Source: JAJDTT01 sp965116695 (GTDB lineage Bacteria > Acidobacteriota > UBA6911 > RPQK01 > JAJDTT01). From it: DNA of 64,000 bases. The notes under the pieces were generated by a model. It was not told the DNA's origin. It saw only the letters and a program-made list of their open reading frames with translations, and did not search any database. Below are positions 36,382-45,804 of this stretch, piece by piece; within the stretch, counting starts at the first letter, position 1; every line of letters starts with the position of its first letter. The position numbers and the translations under genes are program-made. The stretch lies in contig OZ220706.1 of NCBI GenBank assembly GCA_965116695.1, positions 1,922,001 through 1,986,000 of the forward strand. The letters run 5' to 3'.

Positions 36382-36633
36382 TCAAAAACGATGACCCTCG
36401 TGCCGCGCCTTGAGGATCTCATCGGTTGACATCCCGATCTTTCTCCACCCGCGACGGCGCTCTCGGAAACGGGCCACGGCCGACCTCCGCCGGCTGAGTT
36501 CAAAGTCGAGTCGTGGAATGAGATATGCCACGATCCGGCCTCGGCGAGTAATCGCGATACTTTCACCCGCTGTGACGGTCCCAAGCAACTCGTCCAACTT
36601 TGCTTGGGCCTCGGTAGCCCGAATTTCGCGCAT
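36382..36633 (-). CDS. Phd/YefM-type antitoxin, orphan
   Basis: This 83-residue protein (start ATG 36631-36633) begins MREIRATEAQAKLDELLGTV and continues with AGESIAITRRGRIVAYLIP, the canonical Phd/YefM N-terminal DNA-binding domain. The C-terminal half is arginine-rich, with MSTDEILKARHEGHRF at the end, where such antitoxins bind toxin. No PIN or Doc toxin follows on the same strand in the next 50 bp; only an open stretch of uncertain value is found. It is unlike its GC-rich neighbours and could be mobile. In-frame sequence continues upstream to about 36774 without a standard start. Confidence 0.8.
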   Translation of the reverse strand: MREIRATEAQAKLDELLGTVTAGESIAITRRGRIVAYLIPRLDFELSRRRSAVARFRERRRGWRKIGMSTDEILKARHEGHRF

Positions 36634-36800
36634 AACAGAAATCTCCAACCAACAGAACTTAACAGATTCCAAAAGGGATTCGGCGTCGAACGCGAGTAAT
36701 TCTTCCCGACGGTGTGCGGAAGCAAATAGCGTGATTGGGGAATCGGTGAAGACAGCGTATCCGCAGTTGTTCTGCTACGGATGAGATCTGCTTGAAGCTG

Positions 36801-37361
36801 CTACAAGCGATCCTGATTTTGGGGCTTTTCCAAGAAAAGGACGAACACCTTGCGGGTCTGGACGCCGTCGTCACCAATCCTTTGGAATACAAAGCGAACC
36901 CCCTTGTCACCGGGTCGGACCGATCTGTATACCCTCAACGTCGCCGTCCAATCGCGCCGCTCGTACTCGTACTGGGCCTGTCCCGTCTCGCTGTAGTGGC
37001 GTTCCTCATCGGTCCCGATGGGAACCGCCGTAGAGCGTAGAAAAAGAGTTCCCAGCACCGGGACGACCCAGTTCTCAGCACCCTTCCTTTCGTGGGGACG
37101 CCCGGTGACGGTAGCAACCTGCCGGTCCCCCTGGTGGAACGCCAGCGAATACAGCCCGTTCTCAATCCGCAGTCGCAGGTCGTAATTCCCTTTTTCGAGC
37201 ACTTTCCCTTTCGCCGTGTAGAGATCTCCGGGGAGGTGAAGCTGGGTGACGTAGGAAACCGCCTCCCGGCCGGGCAGGATCGAGGTGAGCAGCGACGCCA
37301 ACAGCAACAGTACCGGAATCCCCGCCCGCGTCGCGATGGAGCCGTTTCTCCTCTTCGGCAC
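36801..37361 (-). CDS. Exported hypothetical protein
   Basis: This 186-residue protein has a signal peptide (about residues 12-33, GIPVLLLLASLLTSILPGRE). The mature part is beta-rich with charged strands: LHLPGDLYTAKGKVLEKGNY, DLRLRIENGLYSLAFHQGDR and V-P-V-L-G-T-L-F-L-R-S-T-A-V. No family was recognised. The start is 15 bp after the DUF1501 stop, so it is third in the DUF1549/DUF1501 operon. Confidence 0.65.
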   Translation of the reverse strand: MPKRRNGSIATRAGIPVLLLLASLLTSILPGREAVSYVTQLHLPGDLYTAKGKVLEKGNYDLRLRIENGLYSLAFHQGDRQVATVTGRPHERKGAENWVVPVLGTLFLRSTAVPIGTDEERHYSETGQAQYEYERRDWTATLRVYRSVRPGDKGVRFVFQRIGDDGVQTRKVFVLFLEKPQNQDRL

Positions 37362-37376
37362 GTCGAATCCTGGCCG

Positions 37377-38834
37377 TCAGGCCCGGGTGAGCCGCTCGGA
37401 CAGGTCGTTGTACCCGCCGACGTCGGTCAGCCGCATGTCGCGGCCCTGGGTGAGATAGGTCAGCTTGGTATGGTCCAGTCCCAGCAGCGACAGCATGGTG
37501 GCGTGCAGATCATGCACATGGACCCGGTCCTCGATGGCCCGGCAACCGAGCTCGTCGGTGGCGCCGATGACCTTGCCGCCCCGGATGCCCCCTCCCGCCA
37601 TCCAGCAACTGAAGCCGTGGGGATTGTGGTCCCGGCCGCCGTCGCCCTGGACCACCGGAGTCCGCCCGAACTCTCCGATCCAGACCACCAGGGTGCTCTC
37701 CAGCAGTCCCCGCAGCTTGAGGTCCGTCAACAGACCCGCGATGGGCTGGTCGATGGCGCCGGCGTTGCCGACGTGGTTCTCGTCGCATTGGGCGTGCCCG
37801 TCCCAGTTCCCCTTGTAGAGCTGGACGAATCGAACGCCCCGCTCCACCATGCGCCGCGCCAGCAGGCAGACCCGCCCGAACTTGGCGGTCCGTTCCCGGT
37901 CCAGGCCGTACATTCTCCGGACCGATTGGGGCTCACCGGCCAGGTCGGTCAGTTCCGGCGCCGCCGCCTGCATGCGGAAGGCCAGCTCGTAGTTGGCGAT
38001 GCGGGCGGCCAGGCGGCTGTCGTCCCGCCGCGCTTCGAAGTGCCGTCGGTTCCACGACTGGAGCTGCTCCAGCATCCGGGACTGGGCGCTCCGGGTGATG
38101 TCTGCCGGCGGATCCAGGTTCTCGAACGCGGTCCCCTCGTGCCGGGCCCGGGTGGCCTGGTACACGGCGGGGAGGAACCCGGAGCCGTGCAGGGACTCGT
38201 CGCTTGCGGTCACGTTCCCTTCGGACATGGCGACGAAGCCGGGGAAGTTCTCACTCTCGCTTCCCAGGCCGTAGACGATCCAGGAACCGAGTGTCGGATG
38301 GCCCAGGCGCAGCGAACCGCTGAAGAGCAGATTGATGGCGGGACCGTGAATGAGGGAGTCGTGGTAGCAGGAGCGGATGACCGCCAGGTCATCGGCGCAT
38401 CGGCCCAGATTCTCGAAAAGATCGGAGACTTCGATGCCCGACTCCCCGTATCTGGTGAACTTTCGGGGCGAGGCCATCAGCTTCGCTTCATGGGCCTTGA
38501 CGAACTGCAGACTCAAGTCCTCGGGACGGAAGCTGGGCGGCAGGAGCTGGCCGTCGAGACCGGCCAGCGCCGGCTTGGGATCGAACGTGTCGATATGGGA
38601 GGGGCCCCCCTTCATGAACATGAAGATGACGTTCCTGGCCTTGCCCGCAAAGTGGGGTGTCGTGGGCGCCAGCGGGTTGTCGACGCCCCCGGCCTTCCGG
38701 GCGGCGGCGAACGCGGCCTCCTCCTCGCCCAGGCATCCCAGGGCCACGGCTCCGAAGCCGAATCCGGATCGGGCCAGGAATTCCCGGCGGGAATGGACCG
38801 GTTCGTTCAGGTTACAGGATTGGAAATCCAACAT
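37377..38834 (-). CDS. DUF1501 family protein (sulfatase-like fold, Tat-exported)
   Basis: The 485-residue product has a Tat-type signal (SRREFLARSGFGFGAVALG). Family blocks include NVIFMFMKGGPSHIDTFDPK, SCYHDSLIHGPAINLLFSG, RLGHPTLGSWIVYGLG, G-N-W-D-G-H, LVVWIGEFGRTP and GGRDHNPHGFSCWMAGGGI. DUF1501 proteins resemble alkaline-phosphatase/sulfatase folds and nearly always sit beside DUF1549/DUF1553 cytochromes, as here (48 bp after that gene). The pair is common in Planctomycetes, Acidobacteriota and Verrucomicrobia. Substrate and reaction are unknown. Confidence 0.9.
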   Translation of the reverse strand: MLDFQSCNLNEPVHSRREFLARSGFGFGAVALGCLGEEEAAFAAARKAGGVDNPLAPTTPHFAGKARNVIFMFMKGGPSHIDTFDPKPALAGLDGQLLPPSFRPEDLSLQFVKAHEAKLMASPRKFTRYGESGIEVSDLFENLGRCADDLAVIRSCYHDSLIHGPAINLLFSGSLRLGHPTLGSWIVYGLGSESENFPGFVAMSEGNVTASDESLHGSGFLPAVYQATRARHEGTAFENLDPPADITRSAQSRMLEQLQSWNRRHFEARRDDSRLAARIANYELAFRMQAAAPELTDLAGEPQSVRRMYGLDRERTAKFGRVCLLARRMVERGVRFVQLYKGNWDGHAQCDENHVGNAGAIDQPIAGLLTDLKLRGLLESTLVVWIGEFGRTPVVQGDGGRDHNPHGFSCWMAGGGIRGGKVIGATDELGCRAIEDRVHVHDLHATMLSLLGLDHTKLTYLTQGRDMRLTDVGGYNDLSERLTRA

Positions 38835-38882
38835 GACGATACGTCAATAAATTAAGAATATGCCACTACTTCGTGCGGCCTA

Positions 38883-41567
38883 TTAATCAATATAAACGAA
38901 CTCGTTCAAATTGAACATGGTCAGACACAGTTGCGTCAACGCCGCGGCCTGGGCCCGGCCGATCGACGAGAGTCCGGCCGGCACCTCCAATTCGTTTTTC
39001 GCCGCGGAATCTTCCCGGGACAGCGCATCCAGCAGGTCCAGGGCTTCACGAGTTTCCTCCGCCGAGGGGGAGCGGCTCAAGGTGATCCTCCAGGCGTGCT
39101 CCACCCAGGCGGACGGGTCGTCCCCGTGGCCGGCCACCAGGCGTTCAGCCAGTCTACGGGCCTGCTGCAGGCCGACCCGGTGGTTGAGAAACCAGAGGGC
39201 CTGGGGCGCCACCGTGGTCACCTGGCGGCGCGGACAACTGAGCGAGGAGTCGGGCCGGTCGAAGGTGCGGAACATGGGGAACGTAAAGCTCCTCCGGGAC
39301 AGGATGTAGATCCCCCGGCGCGTGTGCTCGGCCGGGTCGGCGGAGACCGGCCAGAGGAAGGGGGCGGGCAACACGTCCAGTTCCTCGGCGGTCAAGGGAG
39401 GCACCGCCGGGCGCCCTCCCATTTTCAGGTTCAGCGTCCCCGCCACCGAGTGGAGGGTGTCCCACATGGCTTCCGCCTCCAGCCGGCGCCGGTTCATGCG
39501 CCAGAGATTGCCGTTGTCCGGGTCCAGTTCGCTGTTTCGCACGTTGGAGTAGCGGCTGGCCATCCGGTAGGTGCCGGAGGACATGATCAACCGGTGCATC
39601 GACTTGATGTCCCAGCCCCGGGCCACGAACTCCAGGGCCAGCCAGTCCAGCAGTTCCGGATGCGTGGGACGGTCCCCCTGGGCGCCGTAGTCGTTGGATG
39701 TGCGGACGATTCCCTGCCCGAAGTGCCATTGCCAGAGCCGGTTGACCATCACCCGTGCCGTGAGGGGGTGGTCGGGACGGCTCAGCCAGAGGGCCAGTTG
39801 CCGGCGCGTCCGTGGAATAGGGTTGCCGGAGGATGTGGGCTCCCAACCATTCCAATCCCCCAAGTAATCGAAAACGGCCGGGACGCCGGGAGTCACCCGC
39901 TCCAGGCGGCGCCCCAGCTCGCCCCGGTCCAGGACGTGAACGTCCGGGATCAGCTCCGGTTCCCTGTGACCGAGCACGGAAGCCTTGGGAACGTCGTAGA
40001 GGCCGTCGAAATTCACCAAGTGCGAAGCGTCCACTTCCGGGAGGAGCACCACCAGCTTGCCTATTTCCTCCAGGAGCCGCCGCTTCTCCTCTTTCTCCTC
40101 GGGAGTCATTCGGTCTTCCCAATCGCGGTTCAGGGCTTTCAGCGTCTCGGCCAAGGGTGCGGCGAGCTTCGCCTGCTGTGGCGTCTTTTTCTCCTCCGGG
40201 ACCTCGTGGGCCGAAACCACCTCCGGCGGGAACTCCGACTTGGCCGCCGCGATCAGCCGTTCCTTGACGCCGTCCAGGTAGAGCTTGTAGGCCTTCCTGG
40301 CTTCGTCCACGGCGATCATCCGGGGATAGGTTTCGTTCCGGTGGAACCTGGACATCCGGGTCACCACCGGAATCTCCACCGCATCGCTGGGGGCAAAGGC
40401 GGCCTGCAGGCGAAAGTAGTCCCGCTGCGAGACGGGATCGAACTTGTGGTCGTGACACCGGGCGCAGGCCAACGTCAGTCCCATGAAGACCGCGCCCGTG
40501 GTGTCGACCCAGTCGGTCATCCGCTCGTAGGCGAGCTTGGGCGCGTCGAGCAGGGACTCGACGATCTCCGGGCCGAAGGTGTAGAGGCCGGTGCCGATCC
40601 GGGCTTCCAGATGCTCCAGCTTCTCGGGGGTGATGCCGTAGTAGTGGCCGTGGAGTTCCAGATCGTCCGGCCACAGCTCGTCGCCGGCGATCTGCTCCTG
40701 CAGGAACCGGTCGTAGGGCTTGTTCTCGTTCAACGACTTGATGACGTAGTCGCGGTAACGCCACGAGTTGGGGAAGTACTCGTCGGTCTCGTAGCCGCCG
40801 CTGTCGGCGTAGCGCACCAGGTCCAGCCAGTGCCTCGCCCAGCGCTCGCCGTAGCGGGGCGAGTCCAACAGGTCGCCGATGAGCTTGTCGTAGGCGTTGG
40901 GAGAAGAGTCCCGCAGGAAGCGGTCCACCTGCTCGGGTGCGGGCGGCAGGCCGATGAGGTCGAACGACGCCCGGCGAATCAGGGTTCGCTTATCCGTCTC
41001 CGGAGCCGGCTCCAGGCCCTGGCGTTCAAGCTTCTCCAAGATGAAGGCATCGATGGGATTTCTCACTCGATCCTGGTTTTCGACCGCGGGGACGGCGGGT
41101 CGCCGCGGTCGCCGGAGCGACCACCAGGTCGGCTCGGAGGGGGCGGCGGTTGCGGCCGTGAAGTCCCAGGGAGCGCCTCCGTCGATCCAATCCCGTAAGG
41201 CGTCCAGATCAGTGGAGGGAAGCGGTGGCTTCCCCGGTGGCATCTTCAACTCCCCGGCGTGAGAGGCCGCCAGGAACAGAAGGCTCTCTTGCGCATTGCC
41301 AGGAACCAGGGCCGGCCCCTTCCCGCCGCCCACCAGCATCGCGTCGCGATGCCGCAGGTCCAAGCCGGACATCCGCAGTTCCCCATGGCAGGAAACACAG
41401 TTGCTCTGCAGGATTCTCCTGGCCGTTTCCTGGAGCGGCGAAACCGACTGGGCGAAAGCGGCGGCCAACGCCAAGAACAGGATGGAAATCGATGCTGTTG
41501 CGCTCGAAAACACTCTGGAAGGGGTTCCTGGGCTACTGGTCATGGAATCGCGATGCCAGCGTAACAT
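38883..41567 (-). CDS. Planctomycete-type cytochrome c with DUF1549 and DUF1553 domains
   Basis: This is an 894-residue exported protein. A hydrophobic signal segment (about 22-40) is followed by a cytochrome c domain with CVSCH at C57-C60-H61. The DUF1549 core shows RRASFDLIGLPPAPEQVDRF, WARHWLDLVRYADSGGY, YRDYVIKSLNENKPYDRF and TLACARCHDHKFDPVSQRDY, which is a second heme-like CARCH. The DUF1553 region has FPMFRTFDRPDSSLSCPRR, TTVAPQALWFLNH and TLSRSPSAEE. These proteins are thought to be electron-transfer partners of the DUF1501 protein encoded next. The start may be the internal Met9. Confidence 0.9.
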   Translation of the reverse strand: MLRWHRDSMTSSPGTPSRVFSSATASISILFLALAAAFAQSVSPLQETARRILQSNCVSCHGELRMSGLDLRHRDAMLVGGGKGPALVPGNAQESLLFLAASHAGELKMPPGKPPLPSTDLDALRDWIDGGAPWDFTAATAAPSEPTWWSLRRPRRPAVPAVENQDRVRNPIDAFILEKLERQGLEPAPETDKRTLIRRASFDLIGLPPAPEQVDRFLRDSSPNAYDKLIGDLLDSPRYGERWARHWLDLVRYADSGGYETDEYFPNSWRYRDYVIKSLNENKPYDRFLQEQIAGDELWPDDLELHGHYYGITPEKLEHLEARIGTGLYTFGPEIVESLLDAPKLAYERMTDWVDTTGAVFMGLTLACARCHDHKFDPVSQRDYFRLQAAFAPSDAVEIPVVTRMSRFHRNETYPRMIAVDEARKAYKLYLDGVKERLIAAAKSEFPPEVVSAHEVPEEKKTPQQAKLAAPLAETLKALNRDWEDRMTPEEKEEKRRLLEEIGKLVVLLPEVDASHLVNFDGLYDVPKASVLGHREPELIPDVHVLDRGELGRRLERVTPGVPAVFDYLGDWNGWEPTSSGNPIPRTRRQLALWLSRPDHPLTARVMVNRLWQWHFGQGIVRTSNDYGAQGDRPTHPELLDWLALEFVARGWDIKSMHRLIMSSGTYRMASRYSNVRNSELDPDNGNLWRMNRRRLEAEAMWDTLHSVAGTLNLKMGGRPAVPPLTAEELDVLPAPFLWPVSADPAEHTRRGIYILSRRSFTFPMFRTFDRPDSSLSCPRRQVTTVAPQALWFLNHRVGLQQARRLAERLVAGHGDDPSAWVEHAWRITLSRSPSAEETREALDLLDALSREDSAAKNELEVPAGLSSIGRAQAAALTQLCLTMFNLNEFVYID

Positions 41568-41678
41568 TCTCCCCGTTCGACAACTACACCGGTCGCCAAC
41601 AGTTTCGCAAGCGATCGTCGGATTTCAACGTTGAGCAGTCGCCATCGCGGCAAATCGCAACGGCGTCCTGAACGGCCA

Positions 41679-42944
41679 TCAGCATTCCAACGTGCTCAAC
41701 GCCTCCTTGACGCTACGTTCGGGATCAGCAACATCGAACGGAAGGCAAATCAACTTGAGACGGTCGAAAAACCGGAACGTCAGTTTGGTCTTGAAGTGCC
41801 GAGACCACGGATATACCAAGGCGACCGTCTTACACCCATAGCGTCTTGCATAGCCATAAAGTTGATACAAGTCCCTTTGATCAGGTCCATGTTTCGAGGC
41901 GTCAGTCCTGGCACTGAAATGCTTCCATTTGGCATCAAGGATGAATTTCACTTCCCCTCCTCCAGTTCTGAGCGCCATGTCCGGCCTCATTCGGAACGGG
42001 GATTTTCCGTCGGTCTCCACGAATATCTCTCGTGGACCCTGAGAGACCACGGTGAATCGGCCCTGGTGGCGCCGAAAACTGTGCGTGACGAAGTCCTCGT
42101 AGATTTCCTCCATGGGAAACAGCAGCGATTGATTCACATGGCGGCCGGACCAGGTCGTCAGGCCCCGGCTGAACAGGAACAGCCCGACCCACTGCATGAC
42201 CGGTTTGTAGTGCTGCATCGAACGGTCCACGCTGTGTTTGCGCCAATCGCCGTGTAGGTCTCTCGCTGGCGGCACCTCGATGAAGGCCGTTTCCAGGTTC
42301 CGGAGTAGTTGCCGGTTCCCCTCGTTTCGCACGACGGGCTTGAGCTTGGAAAGCGTGCTCTGAATGAGCCGATTGGCGGGGCGATTGACGCTGAGTTCGT
42401 CGTGCTGCACGAAAAATCGCGATTGGTCGATCAGGTTCTCCCGCAATTGATCCCGGAACAGGATACGGCCACGCAGATACGGCAAGTTTTCCTCCACCCG
42501 CACGTACCTCCGGCTGAGGCCACCGCGGACCAGCAACCCCAAATTGTCGAGAAAGAGGCGTACGAATACCTCCAGCATGGGGAACCGTCGCATCGCGCGG
42601 ATGGCGCTGGCGGGAAACCGCGCTGCCGTCTGCAACCGCCGATACCAACGAAGCATATTCAGTAAGATCCGCCGGGTCTCCTCGTGGTGAGGATCCGCCT
42701 GTCCGCCAAGGTCGATCTTAGGAAGGATCTCCACAACATTTCGGCGCTTTGTGGTGATGATTCCGACGAAGTTGCCGGCGCGCAGACCGCCGCCTCGGTC
42801 GAACTGAAGAACGGGGCGGTAGTTGTTTTGTCGATCGTACTGGTTTGATCGGGCGAAGGCTGCGAGGTCTCTCAGATCGCGTTCGCTGAGCCGGTCATTC
42901 TTGCGGAACGATTCATGTTCCTTGATCGAATAGACACCGGGCAT
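41679..42944 (-). CDS. mcrC: McrC-type subunit of 5-methylcytosine restriction system
   Basis: This 421-residue protein matches McrC. The N-terminus (VYSIKEHESFRKNDRLSERD) and a middle region (NVVEILPKIDLG, RRILLNMLRWYRRLQTA) are followed by a nuclease core with RMRPDMALRTG and EVKFILDAKWK, the D and D-A-K of a PD-(D/E)xK endonuclease. The C-terminal part has DQRDLYQLYGYARRY and LVYPWS. McrC would be the DNA-cleaving partner of the McrB GTPase, restricting DNA with a specific modification. Its start codon shares one base with the McrB stop, so expression is coupled. Confidence 0.92.
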   Translation of the reverse strand: MPGVYSIKEHESFRKNDRLSERDLRDLAAFARSNQYDRQNNYRPVLQFDRGGGLRAGNFVGIITTKRRNVVEILPKIDLGGQADPHHEETRRILLNMLRWYRRLQTAARFPASAIRAMRRFPMLEVFVRLFLDNLGLLVRGGLSRRYVRVEENLPYLRGRILFRDQLRENLIDQSRFFVQHDELSVNRPANRLIQSTLSKLKPVVRNEGNRQLLRNLETAFIEVPPARDLHGDWRKHSVDRSMQHYKPVMQWVGLFLFSRGLTTWSGRHVNQSLLFPMEEIYEDFVTHSFRRHQGRFTVVSQGPREIFVETDGKSPFRMRPDMALRTGGGEVKFILDAKWKHFSARTDASKHGPDQRDLYQLYGYARRYGCKTVALVYPWSRHFKTKLTFRFFDRLKLICLPFDVADPERSVKEALSTLEC

Positions 42945-45058
42945 CAGGACGACTCACTGCTTCTGTCGTCCGAGTAAATTTTCTTATATTCGTTGGCATC
43001 ACGCCACCTTGCGTCGCCTTCCGGCAGTCGCTTGTAGACGACTCGATCTTCATCCACGAGATCCGTCTCTCGGAGTTGCGCAGTATAGTCCAGCATCTGC
43101 TCAGCGACGAATCCAGCACCACCGAGGACGTAACGGATCTTGGACCAGTCGTCGTAAAAGTATTCCTGCAGGAGAGGGACGATCGCGTTTCGGAATTTGT
43201 CGGAAAGCGCCTCGAGGTCGTTGACCTTGAACAGATAGGTGTGACCGATCTGATGATCGCGATCCAACAGCAACGAGATGCGTTCGTTCATCGCCTTGAG
43301 CATCTTTTGAGCGTCGACTCCCTCCACATCACTGGATACGAGTTCGTGTTCCGGATCAGGCATCATCTCGACAAAGTCAAACCTGCGCCTCAATGCTGTG
43401 TCTAGCAGCAGAATGGACCGATCCGCCGTATTCATTGTGCCGATAATGTGAAGATTGTTCGGCACCCCGAACTCCTCATTGGAATACGGCAAGGTCACGC
43501 TCATCTCATCGGCCTCACCCAAACGCTTGGAGTCCTCGATCAACGTGATGAGTTCCCCAAATATCTTGGGGATGTTCCCCCGGTTGATCTCGTCGATGAT
43601 CAGGACGTACCGTTTTTCCGGGTCCTCCCGCGCAGCATTCGCAGCAGCTTTCGCAATTCGTTTGAAAACGCCGTCCCGAAGTTCGTAACCGATCTCTTCG
43701 CCGTCCAATCTCGGTCGGATGCCCTCGACAAAGTCCTCGTAGGAAAAGCTTTGATGAAACGTCACCATTGCAATTTGACCGGTACACTCCTTGGGTTCAA
43801 ACCGGAAGACCTGAAACTGAGCCCGATCCTCTTCACTGATTCGGTCCACATCGATACGGCACACAATCGCCATCGCATATTTAACTGCGTTCCAAGTTTT
43901 CCCGGTTCCCGGCGGCCCATAGAGGATCTGGTTGCTCGGATGCTCGACGCGAGGGGGTGGCGGTGGCGGTACTACACCGCTAAGCCTCTCGAGCAACTCA
44001 AACGTAGGAGAATATTCCGCAGTTGACCGAAACGCATCCTTGGTGGCGTCCCTCGCTCTCGAAAACCCCACAATTGGAACATTGCCTGACAATGAGACCG
44101 TTTTCTTATTTAGCCACAGGACATGAAGTCTACTCTCACGGGAAAGTTCGTTTTGGTAGTCGTTCTTGTAAACGATGCCAATTCCACGGCCTTGTTGGAG
44201 TCCGTATCGAACAAGCACGATATCTCCCCGTTCCGGGGAACCTAGTCTATATGACCCTAAATCGTTCGCTCCCGGATCGGGCCACCCCTCGCCCGATCCC
44301 ATCCCACCAGTATATACACAGCAATTTCTAACAAAATCGTCCCAATGATCTTTCCCTGTGTTAAATACATTTGTACTAACTTGATACCAGACGTTACAAT
44401 TTATCGGAAATCCTTCAGTCGTACGTAAAAAGGCAAACATATTTATTTCGTAACATTCACAACCAGGAAATGCCTTTTGGATCTTCTCGATCTCTTGACA
44501 GTATTCGTCGCTTGATATCTCGCGCGGTTTCTTATGATTGCCAACTCCGAGTGCCAAAACGCTCTTTTCGTCGAAAGGGAGAAACTTGGTTGGATTAATT
44601 AAAAATAGAGTTTGTGAGAGCTTAGTGATTCCTACTCCATGAATTCCCAGGGCTCCGTCAAACGTTTTGCTCTGTAACGAGCCAGCCAACGCCTGTCGGA
44701 ACAATTCCCAAAGCAGATCAGGATTACCATCGCCTCTGTTGTGAAATAGTGCGGCAATCGCAGGGGGAGTGGGGAGATAGAAGTTCTTTGTATAAGTGTA
44801 ATCGATTGGGGTTTGTATTTCAAATACCTCCGCCACACTTCGAAAGACTGTTTTCCAGTTCTGTGGGTTGTGCAACGCAGCGAGAAAATAGAAAAACGAG
44901 AACGGATCAACGTTCTCATCTCCGTACTTGAGCAAAAACGGATCGTCCGACTTCCAGTCAACTTCTTTTGCCTTCTCGGCGAGAACGAGGGGCCCACCTT
45001 CGGCGATTCTTCGCGCGAGTTTTTTAAACCACGGAACCCAGTCGAAAATTTCCTTCAT
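42944..45058 (-). CDS. mcrB: McrB-type AAA+ GTPase with a long unclassified N-terminal region
   Basis: The 704-residue protein is an McrB homologue. The C-terminal ~320 residues form the AAA+ motor: Walker A GPPGTGKTWNAVKYA (about 381-387 onward), EDFVEGIRPRLDGEEIGYEL, the Walker B stretch YVLIIDEINRGNIPKIFGEL and the McrB GTP-specificity signature IGTMNTADRSI. The N-terminal ~370 residues would recognise DNA; they contain cysteines (PGCECYE, RNCCVYTG) and a beta segment RGDIVLVRYGLQQGRGIGIV followed by Y-K-N-D-Y and RLHVLWLN that recalls a PUA/EVE-like reader fold but is not clearly assigned. Codons here are AT-richer than in the neighbourhood, notably at 44,100-45,000, suggesting transfer. 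Confidence 0.9.
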   Translation of the reverse strand: MKEIFDWVPWFKKLARRIAEGGPLVLAEKAKEVDWKSDDPFLLKYGDENVDPFSFFYFLAALHNPQNWKTVFRSVAEVFEIQTPIDYTYTKNFYLPTPPAIAALFHNRGDGNPDLLWELFRQALAGSLQSKTFDGALGIHGVGITKLSQTLFLINPTKFLPFDEKSVLALGVGNHKKPREISSDEYCQEIEKIQKAFPGCECYEINMFAFLRTTEGFPINCNVWYQVSTNVFNTGKDHWDDFVRNCCVYTGGMGSGEGWPDPGANDLGSYRLGSPERGDIVLVRYGLQQGRGIGIVYKNDYQNELSRESRLHVLWLNKKTVSLSGNVPIVGFSRARDATKDAFRSTAEYSPTFELLERLSGVVPPPPPPRVEHPSNQILYGPPGTGKTWNAVKYAMAIVCRIDVDRISEEDRAQFQVFRFEPKECTGQIAMVTFHQSFSYEDFVEGIRPRLDGEEIGYELRDGVFKRIAKAAANAAREDPEKRYVLIIDEINRGNIPKIFGELITLIEDSKRLGEADEMSVTLPYSNEEFGVPNNLHIIGTMNTADRSILLLDTALRRRFDFVEMMPDPEHELVSSDVEGVDAQKMLKAMNERISLLLDRDHQIGHTYLFKVNDLEALSDKFRNAIVPLLQEYFYDDWSKIRYVLGGAGFVAEQMLDYTAQLRETDLVDEDRVVYKRLPEGDARWRDANEYKKIYSDDRSSESS

Positions 45059-45175
45059 CTAGTCGCTCTCCCTTTGGCCGGAATATTCGGGTTCTCTGTC
45101 GCTTGAGCCCGGATGGTGGCAACAGTCCTGCCAATAGTCCATCCAAACTCTAAATGGCGGTGACGGCAACATGCC

Positions 45176-45436
45176 TTATCGGTCCGACGCATCAAACATT
45201 TCGAACTCCTCAAGCGCCGCGTCGAACTCGTCAGCTTCTCCCCGAGTCCATGCCCCGATGATATGGTCCAGAGAAGATCCGACCGTATTGCCGACATCCG
45301 ATGCTTCCTCTAACTCCACGCCTTTGCGGAGGAGCTTCAGTACAGTCTGATTCAGAGAGTTTCTCTCACGTCTTGCCAAGCCTTTTATCCTGTCGGTCAA
45401 GTCGTTTCCGAGTCCCGTGATCGTGAGTTGATTCAT
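45176..45436 (-). CDS. Ribbon-helix-helix antitoxin, orphan
   Basis: The 86-residue protein (ATG 45434-45436) begins MNQLTITGLGNDLTDRIKGL and continues ARRERNSLNQTVLKLLRKGV, a ribbon-helix-helix DNA-binding start. The C-terminus (HIIGAWTRGEADEFDAALEE) matches the toxin-binding tail of FitA/VapB-like antitoxins that usually sit before a PIN toxin. No toxin follows: the 117 bp to the McrB start contain no PIN-like frame, so the toxin has been lost or displaced. A palindrome at 45472-45487 upstream may be its operator. Confidence 0.8.
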   Translation of the reverse strand: MNQLTITGLGNDLTDRIKGLARRERNSLNQTVLKLLRKGVELEEASDVGNTVGSSLDHIIGAWTRGEADEFDAALEEFEMFDASDR

Positions 45437-45471
45437 ACAGCTTCGTCCTCTGTGGCCTCTATTCTGAGCCA

Positions 45472-45487
45472 ATATTCGTCAGAATAT
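45472..45487. promoter_or_regulatory. Palindromic operator candidate for the orphan RHH antitoxin
   Basis: ATATTC (45472-45477) and GAATAT (45482-45487) are exact inverted arms around GTCA, 35 bp upstream of the antitoxin ATG. RHH antitoxins repress their own promoters at such sites. Not proven. Confidence 0.4.
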
Positions 45488-45786
45488 CGCCTACTTTCGA
45501 TTGGTCAAGGTGAGGTTTGTCCTGCAACTTCCCCAATTGGTCGGAGAGCTAGAGAAATGGGCGGACGAGTTTGGACGTGGTGAGCGCAGGTCAAGGATGT
45601 CCAGCGCCAGTAGGTAAATAGGGGCCAGACCGGGCTGACCCTGTCGCCTCCCTGTTAAGTACTGCCACATCCGGTTATTGCGGTGCATGCCAGGGGATGC
45701 GGCGAGGCTTTACCGACTTCGCCCCTCAAGGCTAAGCCAATTCAACGGGTGAGTGGGCACGCGAGTCTGACGAAGATTCCGGATTC

Positions 45787-45804
45787 GGGGGCTGGAAAGC
45801 CCCC
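45787..45804. repeat. GC-rich hairpin resembling family B repeats
   Basis: GGGGGC (45787-45792) and GCCCCC (45799-45804) close a hairpin with loop TGGAAA; a CCGCCGCC tail follows, as in the larger family B mosaics. It lies just after the minus-strand VapC stop. Confidence 0.5.

Noticed and set aside
45491..45688. A short minus-strand frame in the toxin-antitoxin island
   Set aside because: No ribosome site, no family pattern; probably chance.
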